The notes beneath the pieces were generated by a model, which saw only the letters and a program-made list of their open reading frames with translations, ran no database searches and was not told the origin of the DNA. Both the position numbers and the translations under genes were made by a program. A stretch of DNA of 64,000 bases, taken from contig NZ_CP036426.1 of assembly GCF_007752535.1 (NCBI RefSeq), positions 1,426,001 to 1,490,000 on the forward strand, read 5' to 3'. Numbering within the stretch: the stretch's first letter is position 1; the number at the start of each line of letters is the position of its first letter. Positions 18,399 to 27,397 of this stretch are shown piece after piece. This DNA is from Tautonia plasticadhaerens (lineage in GTDB: Bacteria; Planctomycetota; Planctomycetia; Isosphaerales; Isosphaeraceae).

Positions 18399-19261
18399 CG
18401 GATCCGCTCCAGGGTTGGGGCCCACCATTCGACGACGGTCGTCCCGTCCACCTGCTCGATCCAGGCAACCCGGGGGGCGGGTCGCCCGGCCGCCGTCCCG
18501 GAGACGAATTCTCGGGCTCGTTCGCGGCCCATGACGAGCAGGGCGGTCGAGAGGACCTCGGCCTCGGTCGCCGTGTCGGCGATCACGGCGCAGGCGGCGG
18601 GCCGTTCCAGGGGACTGCCGGTCACCGGATCGAGGAGGTCGGATCGGCCGGATCCCGGCCCGAAGACGGCCGAGCACGACAGGGCGCGATCGGTCAACAC
18701 GAACCGATCGACCGTCGCCATCGCCGGGGGTTCGGCGAACGGATCACGGAGCGCGACGACCCAGGGCCGCCCCCCTGCGTTCGAGCCCAAACCCCGTGCC
18801 GAGCTCGTCCCGACCTGGAGCATCGCGGCGACCCCGTAGGATGCGACCCGATCGGCGGCCCGGTCCACGGCGTACCCCTTCCCGTAGGCCCCCAGGTCGA
18901 TCCGGGCCCCCGGGGCTCCGAATCGGACCGCCCGGCGACCCGCCTCGATCCGGAGATCCTCCAGGATCCGTCCCGTCGGAGCGCAGGGGTCGAAGGCACC
19001 CCCGGTGCGTCGGCTCCAGTCCAGGCAGTCTCGGAGGACGTCGAACAGTTCCACGTCGACGAGGACGGGCCCGACCGCGGCGTCCCGGTTCAGCCTGGCG
19101 ACCTCAGCGGCCGGATCGTGGCGGCTCAGGAGCCGCTCGACCCGCCCGACCTCCTCCAGGGCCTCGGAGGCGACGGCGTCGAGGTGCTCGGGGTCGTCCC
19201 CGGAGAGGATCAGCTCGAAGGTCGAGGCCATCGCCGGCCGGGAGCGGTGCAGGACGGGCAT
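18395..19261 (-). CDS. apbE: FAD:protein FMN transferase, ApbE family
   Basis: 288 residues from the ATG at 19261, which gives the usual MxxTxFEL-like beginning (RPAMASTFELILSG). GGAFDPCAPTG and ARIDLGAYGKGYAVDRAADR are the FAD/Mg-binding motifs, and AAMLQVGTSSARGLGS corresponds to the conserved glycine-rich strand. ApbE enzymes attach FMN covalently to Thr in periplasmic redox proteins (Nqr, Rnf and FMN-binding-domain proteins). No signal peptide or lipobox is evident at the chosen start; a longer start at 19375 would not add one. The stop overlaps the Gfo/Idh start by four bases. Confidence 0.85.
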   Translation of the reverse strand: MPVLHRSRPAMASTFELILSGDDPEHLDAVASEALEEVGRVERLLSRHDPAAEVARLNRDAAVGPVLVDVELFDVLRDCLDWSRRTGGAFDPCAPTGRILEDLRIEAGRRAVRFGAPGARIDLGAYGKGYAVDRAADRVASYGVAAMLQVGTSSARGLGSNAGGRPWVVALRDPFAEPPAMATVDRFVLTDRALSCSAVFGPGSGRSDLLDPVTGSPLERPAACAVIADTATEAEVLSTALLVMGRERAREFVSGTAAGRPAPRVAWIEQVDGTTVVEWWAPTLERIR

Positions 19262-19430
19262 GGGGCGGTCCCGGGAGGGGGGATCGACCGGGGAGTGCGC
19301 CTCGACGCAGGGGCGAGGTCCGGACGGCGGGGGACCGGGACGCCTCCCGTGTCCCGATTCGTGCCCCGGCCTCACGTCCCCCGAGGGTGCCTGCTGGACG
19401 CCCCGGAGGGCGGGGCCCCGGGCGTCTGTC

Positions 19431-21422
19431 TCAGGCGTAGCACCGGATCTCGTAGAGGCGGGCGGTGTCCTCGCCGTTGGTGGCCGAGACGTGCACGCGG
19501 AGCGACTTCGCCCGGATCGGGTCGAAGGCGTGTCGCCGGAGCCGTTGATGATTGCCGGAGACCCTGGCGAGTTCGACCTCCCGGCCGTCCTCCAGGCGGG
19601 CGATCAACGCGTAGTCCCGCACCGTCTCCGGCTGGGGGGCCCGGATCATGTGGCTGTTGTGCGAGTCGGACGAGGTGAGGGTCAGCTCCCGGTGGAAGCC
19701 GGTGTCGAAGGTGAGCTGGACCCGGGAGAGTTCCTGCGGCGCGTCCCAGTCCAGTTCGACCCAGGCCCCGTCGGCGGAGAGGGGGGCGATCCAGCGGTTG
19801 TCCATCTCCCCTTCCATGTCCCGGACCAGGCCGTTGGTCACGTTCTCCGGCCTCGACGACTCATACGCCCCCGACGCCGACACCCGGGCCGACCGGGCCA
19901 GGTCCGCCGGGTCCTCGTTCCGGACCCCCTTGATCGTCTGGTCGTCGCGGAGCAGGGCCTGTTGCAGCCCGAAGACCGCCCGATCGTCGCCGACGAGCTG
20001 CCGGGGGGTGATGCCGTCCCTCACGCAGAGGGCGGCGGCGGTCCCCGCGGCCTGGCCCATGACGGCGCAGGTGGCCATCACCCGGGTCGAGGTGAAGGCG
20101 ACGTGGCTGCAACTGGCGTTTCGGCCGGCGATGAACAGGTTCTCGACGTCCTTCGAATAGAGAGACCGCAGCGGGATGTTGTAGACCTCGGGGAGCTTGA
20201 TGCTCACGAACGGGGGCTGCTCGATCGCGTCGAAGCCGCCGGGGGGGTGCTCGTCGAGCCCCCAGCCGCCGATGGCGACGGCGTCGTTCGGCTCGCCGTT
20301 CAGGCCCATCAGGTCGTGCTGGGTGAGGACGTGGTCCCCCTCCACCCGCCGGCTCTCCCGCTTGCCGGGCACCATGCCGACCCAGTCCATCGCCCAGGTC
20401 TCGGCCCCGGGGAACTTGCCGCTGTTCTTCACGTAGTCCCAGACCCCGGTGACGATCGAGAGCAGCTCGAACCGGATCCGCTCGTTGTCCCGTATCGTGT
20501 CCGTGATGCCCCCCCACTCGATCCACCAGTAGCCGTATTCCCAGGACGAGATCGGGCGGAATCTCAGGTGGGACTCGTCGATCTTCCTCGCCCAGCTCGG
20601 CGGGGCGTAGGGCATCGGCGTGCCGAAATCCCGGGCCGTGAACAGGACGGAGGAGCCGAGCGTCTCCCGGGTCGGCTCCTCCCACGCGAGCGGCTCGTTG
20701 AACTCGGCCCGGGACTCGTGGCCCCACCGGATCGTCGCCCCGGCCTCCAGGGCGAGGCGGCTGTCCCCGGTGCAGTCGGCGTAGGTCTTCGACGAGATCC
20801 GGTAGAGGTGCTCCGTCTTGTCGCACCGCGCCATCACCCGGTCGATCCGCCCGCCCTGCACGTCGGCGGCGAAGACGACGGTGTCGAGCAGCAGGGTGAC
20901 GTTCGGCTCGCTGACGAGCTTGTCGTAGAGCAGCAGGTCCCAGAGTTCCCAGCAACGCTGGGGGTTGTTGGCGGCGTCGTCGAGTCGGAGTTCCTCGATG
21001 ATGCCGCCCTCCCTCCAGCCGGGGCGGCCCCGATGGTTGTTCGCCCCGACGACGTGCATCTTCACCTCGCTGCTGGAGTTGCCCCCCAACCTCGAGCGGT
21101 CCTGGCAGAGCACGACCCTCGCCCCGTTCCGGGCCGCGGCCAGGGCGGCGCAGACGCCGCTCGGCCCCCCCCCGGCGACGAGTAGGTCGCACTCCAGGTC
21201 GACGAGCGTCATGTGCGGCTCGCCCTCGAAGCGTCGGGCGGCCAGGCCCGGCTCCATCGGCGAGATCGCCTCGAACCCGGCCCGGATGTCGGGCAGGTCG
21301 GGGGCCGAGTCGGCCCCCGAGGCCGGCCTCGACCCCTCGGCGAGGACGTAGACCGAGTAGGTCGACAGCCCGGCGGCGGCGGCCAGGAAGTCGCGTCGGC
21401 TGGCCCGGTTCGATCGGCTCAT
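19431..21422 (-). CDS. Tat-exported FAD-dependent oxidoreductase with C-terminal discoidin-like domain
   Basis: 663 residues. The Tat signal SRRDFLAAAAGLSTYSVYVL is followed by an FAD-binding Rossmann motif DLLVAGGGPSGVCAALAAARNG (about 75-97) and LGGNSSSEVKMH. YADCTGDSRLALEAGA and NLFIAGRNASCSHVAF are typical of the FAD_oxidored (PF12831) family common in planctomycetes. From about residue 525 (VSASGAYESSRPENVTNGL) the protein has a galactose-binding/F5-F8 discoidin-like tail ending in RLYEIRCY. Substrates of this family are uncharacterised; a carbohydrate-linked periplasmic oxidation is likely. Confidence 0.85.
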   Translation of the reverse strand: MSRSNRASRRDFLAAAAGLSTYSVYVLAEGSRPASGADSAPDLPDIRAGFEAISPMEPGLAARRFEGEPHMTLVDLECDLLVAGGGPSGVCAALAAARNGARVVLCQDRSRLGGNSSSEVKMHVVGANNHRGRPGWREGGIIEELRLDDAANNPQRCWELWDLLLYDKLVSEPNVTLLLDTVVFAADVQGGRIDRVMARCDKTEHLYRISSKTYADCTGDSRLALEAGATIRWGHESRAEFNEPLAWEEPTRETLGSSVLFTARDFGTPMPYAPPSWARKIDESHLRFRPISSWEYGYWWIEWGGITDTIRDNERIRFELLSIVTGVWDYVKNSGKFPGAETWAMDWVGMVPGKRESRRVEGDHVLTQHDLMGLNGEPNDAVAIGGWGLDEHPPGGFDAIEQPPFVSIKLPEVYNIPLRSLYSKDVENLFIAGRNASCSHVAFTSTRVMATCAVMGQAAGTAAALCVRDGITPRQLVGDDRAVFGLQQALLRDDQTIKGVRNEDPADLARSARVSASGAYESSRPENVTNGLVRDMEGEMDNRWIAPLSADGAWVELDWDAPQELSRVQLTFDTGFHRELTLTSSDSHNSHMIRAPQPETVRDYALIARLEDGREVELARVSGNHQRLRRHAFDPIRAKSLRVHVSATNGEDTARLYEIRCYA

Positions 21423-21576
21423 CGTGCTCCGCGCCGAGTCCGGCGCGCCCCGGTAGACCGGGCGCAGCCGAAGACGCGAGGCCGCGCCACCCCTCCCCCG
21501 ACTCTACCCGAGGCGCCGGGCCTCGGGCAACCGGCGGGGTCGTGGGGAGCGGACACGGGCGAGTCCGATCGGCGGA

Positions 21577-21864
21577 TCACGCGGTGGCAGCAGGGGCGGA
21601 GAGTCGGGCCTGGATGACTCCCCGATAGGCGTTCGGGTCGGTCCCCTTCGGGGAGGCGATGCCGATGCCGACGCAGGCGCCGATGGGGACGATCCGGACG
21701 ATGTTCCGCTCCTGATCCCCCAGGAGGGCGACCCGGGTCGGTCCCATCACCGACGTATTGTCCCAGTGGCATCGGCAGGCGCTGCCGTCGGGGAGGAACA
21801 GCATCACCTCCGGCATGCCGGCGTCTCGGAGCTGCTCCCAGAGCCCGATGATCAGGTCGCCCAT
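21577..21864 (-). CDS. Small conserved hypothetical protein, 95 aa
   Basis: It starts at the ATG at 21864. It is compact with a beta-rich look: EVMLFLPDGSACRCHW, PTRVALLGDQERNIVRIVPI and CVGIGIASPKGTDP. It has two closely spaced Cys (CRC) and no signal or membrane segment. I do not recognise a family. Codon use and absence of low complexity support a real gene. It lies upstream of, and in the same direction as, the FAD oxidoreductase (155 bases away). Confidence 0.55.
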   Translation of the reverse strand: MGDLIIGLWEQLRDAGMPEVMLFLPDGSACRCHWDNTSVMGPTRVALLGDQERNIVRIVPIGACVGIGIASPKGTDPNAYRGVIQARLSAPAATA

Positions 21865-21969
21865 GCGAGACTCCCGAGGTCCGGAGGGGGCGGGGCGAGC
21901 CTCCCGGGTCGACCGGGCCGGCGTACGTCCATCGAGGGGAGTCTAGGACATCCTCGCCCCGAGCCGGTC

Positions 21970-22239
21970 TCAGGGCGGGGGGGTATTGTAGCGGGGGCCT
22001 TCCCCGGTGAGCAGCCAGTGCGGGTCGGCCCCGGTGAGTTCGAGGAAGCGGAGCATCACGTCGGCGGGCATGACCGAACCGCGCTCGTAGTCGGACCAGA
22101 CCCGGAAGGGCAGTTCGAGGGCGGACGCCAGCAAGGGGCCGCCGTGCTCGCCGTAGAGCTCCCGACGGACCTCCCGGACGCGGTCGGCCAATTCATTGCG
22201 GATCTCCAACCACTCGTCCGAAGAGTCGGGACGATTCAT
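21970..22239 (-). CDS. Small helix-turn-helix (XRE/Cro-like) protein, 89 aa
   Basis: 89 residues. [11 protein letters not shown] opens a HTH, and [21 protein letters not shown] resembles the recognition-helix region of XRE/Cro repressors (W/Y-xx-YE-xG). [22 protein letters not shown] matches the last helices and the WLLTG ending typical of phage-type repressors. It lacks any C-terminal effector domain, so it is probably a simple DNA-binding regulator. It is transcribed divergently from the 22564 gene, with about 320 bases between them where an operator could lie. Confidence 0.75.
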   Translation of the reverse strand: MNRPDSSDEWLEIRNELADRVREVRRELYGEHGGPLLASALELPFRVWSDYERGSVMPADVMLRFLELTGADPHWLLTGEGPRYNTPPP

Positions 22240-22563
22240 CTCGGTCTCGGCCTGCCGACCGTCCGTTTCGTTGGGGTCTGGGAGGGATTGTGAGGATGAC
22301 CTGCTATTTTAGTCCGAGGGCCACCCGGGGTCCAGGGTACCCGGCATCCCCGGCGTCCCCCCGTCGGCCTTGCCGCCGGGCCCCGGGACGGTGGGACCGG
22401 ATCGAAGAAAAACCGATCCCCGGGATCTTTTCTTGTCGTCGCCCGGGCCGGATTCCGGTGTCGGTTTGGCGAGAGAGATTCCGCCCGGAATCCGAGCGTT
22501 GCGAAGAAGCAGCCGGGATCGGGTCCGGGTCGGTACTCGCCCTCAACCGCAGGCGAGGGAACC
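22240..22563. other. Divergent intergenic region with candidate promoter
   Basis: 324 bases between the HTH gene and the 22564 gene. It contains TGCTATTTT (22302-22310), an extended -10-like box similar in layout to the rsmD promoter, pointing right. No convincing -35 box or inverted repeat was found. No open frame here has protein-like composition. Confidence 0.35.
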
Positions 22564-23163
22564 GTGCTGACGACACCACTCTCTACCCGATGCCTGGCGG
22601 ATCGGATACGCCGGGCCTACCTGCGACGACACCCCTGGTGGACGGGAGGGGGACCCGACGCGCCGGTATGGCACCGATCGGCCCTGGGACTGATCCAGGC
22701 GCACTCGGCGGACCCCCGGCTACCGATCGACCCCGAATTATTCGTCGCCTCCCAGCCGATCTTCGACTCCCTGGTCGACCCTTGGGGGGACCTGGTGGCC
22801 CCCGAGGCGGTCGCTCGCTACCGCCGTCGGGTGTCCCGGATCGTCCGTCGCCTCCGCGACGAGCTACGCCGGGAACTCCGCCTGATGCGGCGGCGATCCC
22901 TGAAGGGGCAAGCGATGGAACACCAGGTCGCCCTCGGGGGCCGGGGGCTCTCACCGCTGGGGCGCTATGTCGCGGCGCAGCGGATCGGCCGCGGCGACCT
23001 GGCCGAGACCCTCCGGGGAGAGGCGCTGCGTCAGCACTTGGGCTGCCCCCTCTATCGGCTCGCCTGTCGGGGTCTGCTCTCCGAAGGTGGGTATCCCGAG
23101 GCCGGGCCCTCGGCCGCGCTGAGCCTCCCCTTGCCCTTGCACGTGGCCGTCGGATGGAACTGA
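22564..23163 (+). CDS. Conserved hypothetical protein, 199 aa
   Basis: GTG start at 22564 with GAGGGA upstream. It is Arg- and Leu-rich with a long basic helix (VARYRRRVSRIVRRLRDELRRELRLMRRRS, about 95-125), then LSPLGRYVAAQRIGRGDLAETLR. No signal peptide, membrane helix or enzyme motif is visible. I do not recognise it. The overlapping frame starting at 22290 is low complexity and is not the gene. It is followed by the ECF sigma/kinase pair in the same direction. Confidence 0.55.
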   Translation: MLTTPLSTRCLADRIRRAYLRRHPWWTGGGPDAPVWHRSALGLIQAHSADPRLPIDPELFVASQPIFDSLVDPWGDLVAPEAVARYRRRVSRIVRRLRDELRRELRLMRRRSLKGQAMEHQVALGGRGLSPLGRYVAAQRIGRGDLAETLRGEALRQHLGCPLYRLACRGLLSEGGYPEAGPSAALSLPLPLHVAVGWN

Positions 23164-23446
23164 GGCGACCAGGGTCCGAACTCTGAGCGACGTCGCTCGG
23201 CCGACCCGGCCCCCGATCGCGGACGATCCCGGCCCCCCTCCGTCCCGCGCCTTCCTCGCGACCCATGTGTTGCGACAATGCGACTCGGACGCGCGGAATT
23301 TCCCTTTTCTTTCTGCACGTCGTTGTGGCACCATGATTAATAGACTGGCCCGGGTGAGGGCGGTCGGGCCAATGCCGGTTGCCGGGCGATCCATGGCTTC
23401 GCCGTCCGCCCTCCCCCACGACGAAGATCCCGCCGGGAGCGTCAAC

Positions 23447-24043
23447 ATGCAAAGTTCGTCGGGAGGGTCGTTCGACGGGTTGTTCGCCAAGGCGCAATCA
23501 GGAGACCAGGACGCCTGGGAGGAGTTGTTCAATGAGTGCTATCCCAAGGTCGTCCGGGTCGTCCGGAGACGCCTGAACCAGCCGATGCGTTCACTCTACG
23601 ACTCCGCCGACTTCGCCAGCGACGTCTGGCGCAGCTTGCTGGCGAAATCCGACCGTTTCGACTTCCCGACGATCGCCGCGCTGATGGCCTTCCTGGAGAA
23701 GGCGGCCACGCAGAAGGTGATCGACGAGCATCGCCGTCTGCACTCCCTCAAACGTGATCAGCGGCGGACGACCAGCCTCGACGCCGGGCTGGACGGGTTC
23801 GGTGCCGGGTTCCCGCTGGCCTCCGCCGACCCGACCCCCAGCCAGCACGCCGTGGCCAATGAGGGCTGGCAGCGGGCCAACGAACGGCTCGACGAGACGC
23901 ACCGCCGCGTCCTGGAGATGGCCCGTCAGGGGTACACCACCCGGGAGATCGCCGACGCGGTCGAGTGGTCCGTCCGCAAGGTCCAGCGCGAGCTGAAGGA
24001 GATGGGCGAGTCCTGGCTGTCGGACAAGGGGAGGCTCCCATGA
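23447..24043 (+). CDS. ECF-type RNA polymerase sigma factor
   Basis: 198 residues from the ATG at 23447, preferred because GGGAG lies about 8 bases upstream; an ATG at 23393 is an alternative. Region 2: FDGLFAKAQSGDQDAWEELFNECYPKVVRVVRRRL and SADFASDVWRSLL, each quoted in part from residues 5-70. Region 4: RLDETHRRVLEMARQGYTTREIAD, then VEWSVRKVQRELKEM. The long Ser/Gly-rich linker resembles the planctomycete-specific ECF groups that are paired with kinases. The stop overlaps the kinase start (ATGA), so the pair is translated together and the kinase may control sigma activity. Confidence 0.87.
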   Translation: MQSSSGGSFDGLFAKAQSGDQDAWEELFNECYPKVVRVVRRRLNQPMRSLYDSADFASDVWRSLLAKSDRFDFPTIAALMAFLEKAATQKVIDEHRRLHSLKRDQRRTTSLDAGLDGFGAGFPLASADPTPSQHAVANEGWQRANERLDETHRRVLEMARQGYTTREIADAVEWSVRKVQRELKEMGESWLSDKGRLP

Positions 24044-26316
24044 TCGTTGCGTCCCCCGGCCTGGCGACCGGCGCGGAGCTGCGCCCCGACGGCCGAACGG
24101 ACGACCTCCGCGAGCGCTGGCGAAGACTCGGCGGTTCGCCCTCGGCCCTCGCCGACCTGGTCAAGTCCGAGTTGCGACGACGCTTCTCGGAGGGACGCCG
24201 CCCGGCGGTCGCCGATTTCCTCGATGCCCTGCCGGAGCTGCGTGAAGACTCCGAACGGATGCTTAGCCTCATTTATGAGGAGTTCTGCCTCCGCGAGGAA
24301 GCCGGGGAGGCCCCCAGCCCCGACTCGTTCTGCGAGCGCTACGCCCCCTGGCGCGACTCGCTCGCCTCGCAACTGAATTATCACCGCATGCTCAGCCAGG
24401 CGGTCGGGGTCCTGCCCGGCACGCCTCCCCGATTCCCGGAGCCGGGGGAGCACTTCCTCCGCTATCGCCTGCGATCGGTCCTCGGCCAGGGGGGGGCCGC
24501 CCGCGTCTTCCTCGCCGATGACGAGGATCTCGGCGGCAGGCCCAGCGCCCTGAAGGTCTCGCCCGACCGGGGCGAGGAGCCGTCGATCATGGGGCGATTG
24601 CAGCACCCGCACATCATGCCGGTGCACAACGTCGTCCGGGACCCCGAGTCCGGCCTCCGGGGGCTTTGCATGCCCTATCACCCCGGCAGGCCGCTGGACC
24701 AGGTGATCCGGCGGATGGAGAACATCCCCGCTCCGGCCCGATCCCCCCGCACACTGCTCGACGCCGCCGCCCCCGAAGACCTCGCGGCGCGGGTCGAGGG
24801 TCCCGGCTGGCAGGGCTTCCCGCGCCGGGGCACGTACCCCGAGGCCTGCGCCTGGCTCGCCCTGACCCTGGCCGATGCCCTAGCCCACTCCCACGCCCTG
24901 GGAATCCTCCACCGAGACGTCAAGCCGGCCAACGTCCTGCTGTCGTCGGTCGATGGCCCTCAACTGCTCGACTTCAACCTCGCCCACGACCCCCACGCCC
25001 CCGAACGTGCCGAGAGCGCCCTCCGGGGCGGCACGCTCCCCTACATGGCCCCCGAGCAACTCGAGGCCTTCCGAGACCCCGACCGCTGGGACCTCGTCGG
25101 CCCCCCCGCGGAATGCTACGCCCTCGGCCTGGTCCTCCGCGAACTGCTGACGGGGAGACGCCCCGAGGCCCCGGGCGCCGAGGTCCCCCTCCCCCGGGCC
25201 ATCAACGACCTGCTCGCCATGAGGGCCGAGGGCTGGCCCCCCGCCCGCCGCCGGAATCCCGAGGTCCCCCACGCGCTCGAGGCGATCCTCTCCCGCTGCA
25301 TCGCCCACGACCCGTCCGCCCGCTACGCCTCGGCCTCCGATCTCGCCGAGGACATCCACGCCTTCCTCCGGCACCGCCCCCTGGCCCATGCCCGCAACCC
25401 CAACCGCCGGGAACGCGCCTGGAACTGGTACCTCCGCAACCGATTCGGCATCGCCGGGCTGGGACTGCTCGCCGTCGTCCCCGCGATCGCGCACCTGTCG
25501 ACCCGGGAGACGGCCAAGCACGCCCCGACCTACGTGACCCACGGGAAGATCAAGACCGTCCAGGCCGCCGAGGCTTCGACCACGCCCCGGGCCCGGGCCG
25601 CCCTCCTCGCCGAGGCGAAGCGCGACTTCACCCGGGCCCTCGAACTCGACCCCACCCACCCCCGGGCGACGTTCGGCCTCGGCGTCGTCTCCACCAGGGA
25701 GGGGGACTTCCCCCGGGCCGTCGACCGGCTCTCCCGTGCCATCGAGCTGGCCGAGGGGGACCACGCCTTCAGGCCGCCGACCCTCGGCCGGGTCGCCGGC
25801 TTCTGGCTCGACGCCGCCGCCGACCTCGCCGAGGGCCCGGCGGGCCCCGTCCGCCTGGTCCCCGAGGCCGCCCAGCTGACCCGGGGGGAACGACGGGTGC
25901 ACCTCGCGACAATCGCCGAAATGTACACGTGCCGCGCCGAGGCCATCCTCCGCCAGTATCCCCCGAACCTGCCCCAGGATGCGACGGCCCTCCGGTCGGC
26001 CCGGGCGGATCTCGAACACGCGGAACGACTCCTCTCCATCCGGCCGTTCTCCATCGAGGGGATGGTCCGGCGCGCGGAACGGGAGATCCTCCGGGATCGG
26101 ATCCGTTACTGGAGTGCCCGGGAGCGGATGGGTCGCGCCCTCCTCGTCCCCGACGCGATGGACCGCCGCCTCCTGGAGCAGGCCAAGGACCTGCTGGAGC
26201 CGGTCGTCCAATCCGGGACCCTGGATCAGTTGGAATACTATGGGGTTCGTGGCTTCCACAGGAACCTCGACCGCCTCCTCGGCGGATCGGCGGATCGGCG
26301 CCGCGACGACTCCTGA
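24040..26316 (+). CDS. Membrane Ser/Thr protein kinase with C-terminal TPR-like region
   Basis: 758 residues; ATG at 24040 overlaps the sigma-factor stop. An N-terminal helical region (1-130) precedes a PknB-type kinase (about 140-460): glycine loop LGQGGAARVF, Lys in SALKVS, catalytic loop HRDVKPANVLL, then LLDFNLAHD with Asn in place of Gly of DFG, and GTLPYMAPEQLEAF. A single membrane helix (FGIAGLGLLAVVPAIAHL, about 470-490) leads to TPR-like repeats (AKRDFTRALELDPTHPRATF). DFN for DFG is recurrent in planctomycete kinases. It is probably a sensor that gates the adjacent ECF sigma factor. Confidence 0.87.
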   Translation: MIVASPGLATGAELRPDGRTDDLRERWRRLGGSPSALADLVKSELRRRFSEGRRPAVADFLDALPELREDSERMLSLIYEEFCLREEAGEAPSPDSFCERYAPWRDSLASQLNYHRMLSQAVGVLPGTPPRFPEPGEHFLRYRLRSVLGQGGAARVFLADDEDLGGRPSALKVSPDRGEEPSIMGRLQHPHIMPVHNVVRDPESGLRGLCMPYHPGRPLDQVIRRMENIPAPARSPRTLLDAAAPEDLAARVEGPGWQGFPRRGTYPEACAWLALTLADALAHSHALGILHRDVKPANVLLSSVDGPQLLDFNLAHDPHAPERAESALRGGTLPYMAPEQLEAFRDPDRWDLVGPPAECYALGLVLRELLTGRRPEAPGAEVPLPRAINDLLAMRAEGWPPARRRNPEVPHALEAILSRCIAHDPSARYASASDLAEDIHAFLRHRPLAHARNPNRRERAWNWYLRNRFGIAGLGLLAVVPAIAHLSTRETAKHAPTYVTHGKIKTVQAAEASTTPRARAALLAEAKRDFTRALELDPTHPRATFGLGVVSTREGDFPRAVDRLSRAIELAEGDHAFRPPTLGRVAGFWLDAAADLAEGPAGPVRLVPEAAQLTRGERRVHLATIAEMYTCRAEAILRQYPPNLPQDATALRSARADLEHAERLLSIRPFSIEGMVRRAEREILRDRIRYWSARERMGRALLVPDAMDRRLLEQAKDLLEPVVQSGTLDQLEYYGVRGFHRNLDRLLGGSADRRRDDS

Positions 26317-26352
26317 CGACCGAGTCGGGAACGCCCCCCCCGATTCATGCGA

Positions 26353-26562
26353 TCAAATGTCCATCGGCCCCGTCGCACAGACCTCGTCGAACGTCAGCAA
26401 CGCATCGATCAGCTGCTGGTCGGCCGGGATCGTGTCCGCCGGCGGCGCCTCGACCGGGGGGATCTGCAGCGGGGGCACCGTTCCGACCGGGGCGATCCGG
26501 CTCGCGAGGCAGTCGACCACGGGGACGAATCGGCGGGGACGGCTGCGACGGGTCGCGAACAT
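26353..26562 (-). CDS. Small protein with basic N-terminus, 69 aa
   Basis: The start at 26562 is preceded by a strong GGAGGAG site at good spacing. The N-terminus RRSRPRRFVPVVDCLASRIAP resembles the basic P-x-(V/L)-E-x-L-E-x-R leader found at the start of many planctomycete surface proteins, here followed by a short Pro-rich stretch and an acidic end (LIDALLTFDEVCATG). It has no further domain. It could be a remnant of such a protein or a genuine small peptide. Function unknown. It is convergent with the kinase gene. Confidence 0.55.
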   Translation of the reverse strand: MFATRRSRPRRFVPVVDCLASRIAPVGTVPPLQIPPVEAPPADTIPADQQLIDALLTFDEVCATGPMDI

Positions 26563-26875
26563 GGGAAGGCTCCTCCGCCGACGATCGTAAATAGTCAGGA
26601 ATGAAAATGTGGTGTTGTGTCGCTGATTGCGCAGCCGCGCCTGCGACGGCCCCGAGGGCGGCCCAGGACGAGATGGCGCGGCCAGCCCTCTCGGGCCCGC
26701 CGGGCGACACGGTCGGGATTCGCTCAGGAGACAGGCCCGTGGGAGGGGCCTCCGAGTGCTTCATCGCTCTTGGGGAGGCGGATGCTCGCGTCTCCAGCAT
26801 TTCGACCGGATTCCCCGGGGCGATGCGACACGCCAATTATCGGAAATCGGCGACGGCGCCTGAAACGCCGGTCGA
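26563..26875. other. Intergenic region, no gene seen
   Basis: 313 bases. The first 70 bases next to the small protein are unusually AT-rich for this genome and probably hold its promoter, but no clear -35/-10 pair could be picked. The remainder is GC-rich without structure. Confidence 0.4.
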
Positions 26876-27313
26876 TCATCCCATCGCCAGGCCGGCCATC
26901 GTCAGCACGATCAGCGCGTGGGCCGACCAGCTGACGGTCCGGGCCCAGTTGGTCCGGACCAGCCTGCGGTGCGCCCCCGCGTCGAATCCCGACGCGAGCC
27001 TCCGGTGCAGCGGCACTTGCACCGCCGCCGTCGAGATCCAGGCGAGCGTGGCTGCCGACAGCCCGGCGACGGCCAGCCAGCCGGGGCAGCCCTGCGGCGG
27101 ATCGACGACCAGCCAGGCGGCCGAGGCCAGCTCGCCGATCATCGCCGGGCCCACGACCGGACCGGTCCGCCTCACGTGCTCGGCGTGATACCTCCCGAAT
27201 GACCCAGGCCCGACCTCGCCCAGCAGCGGGTAATGCACGACCTGCACGAACCAGATCAGCCCCGCCATGGACAGGGTCGAGCCGAGGCAGAGCAACAGGG
27301 CCAGGGTCGACAT
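26876..27313 (-). CDS. Small integral membrane protein, 145 aa
   Basis: 145 residues with about four hydrophobic segments: LALLLCLGSTLSMAGLIWFV, IGELASAAWLVV, WLAVAGLSAATLAWISTAAV and WSAHALIVLTMAGLAMG. Conserved-looking polar features between them (VHYPLLGEVG, YHAEHVRRTG, VQVPLHRRLASGFD, LVRTNWART) resemble the DUF1772-like membrane protein family. No catalytic function is known. It stands alone, facing the divergent EEP hydrolase gene. Confidence 0.72.
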   Translation of the reverse strand: MSTLALLLCLGSTLSMAGLIWFVQVVHYPLLGEVGPGSFGRYHAEHVRRTGPVVGPAMIGELASAAWLVVDPPQGCPGWLAVAGLSAATLAWISTAAVQVPLHRRLASGFDAGAHRRLVRTNWARTVSWSAHALIVLTMAGLAMG

Positions 27314-27397
27314 CGGCGTGACTCGGCTTCCGCGGGAGGCGACGCGAGAGGGACCGACTCATCCATCGAGCCGCATGGGGAGTTCGACGCGGTGACA

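Noticed and set aside
19005-21185. Plus-strand open frame opposite the FAD oxidoreductase
   Set aside because: Antisense shadow with low-complexity composition.
22290-23186. 298-codon frame overlapping the 22564 gene
   Set aside because: Low-complexity Gly/Pro/Arg translation; the GTG-started 199-aa frame has a ribosome-binding site and more natural composition.
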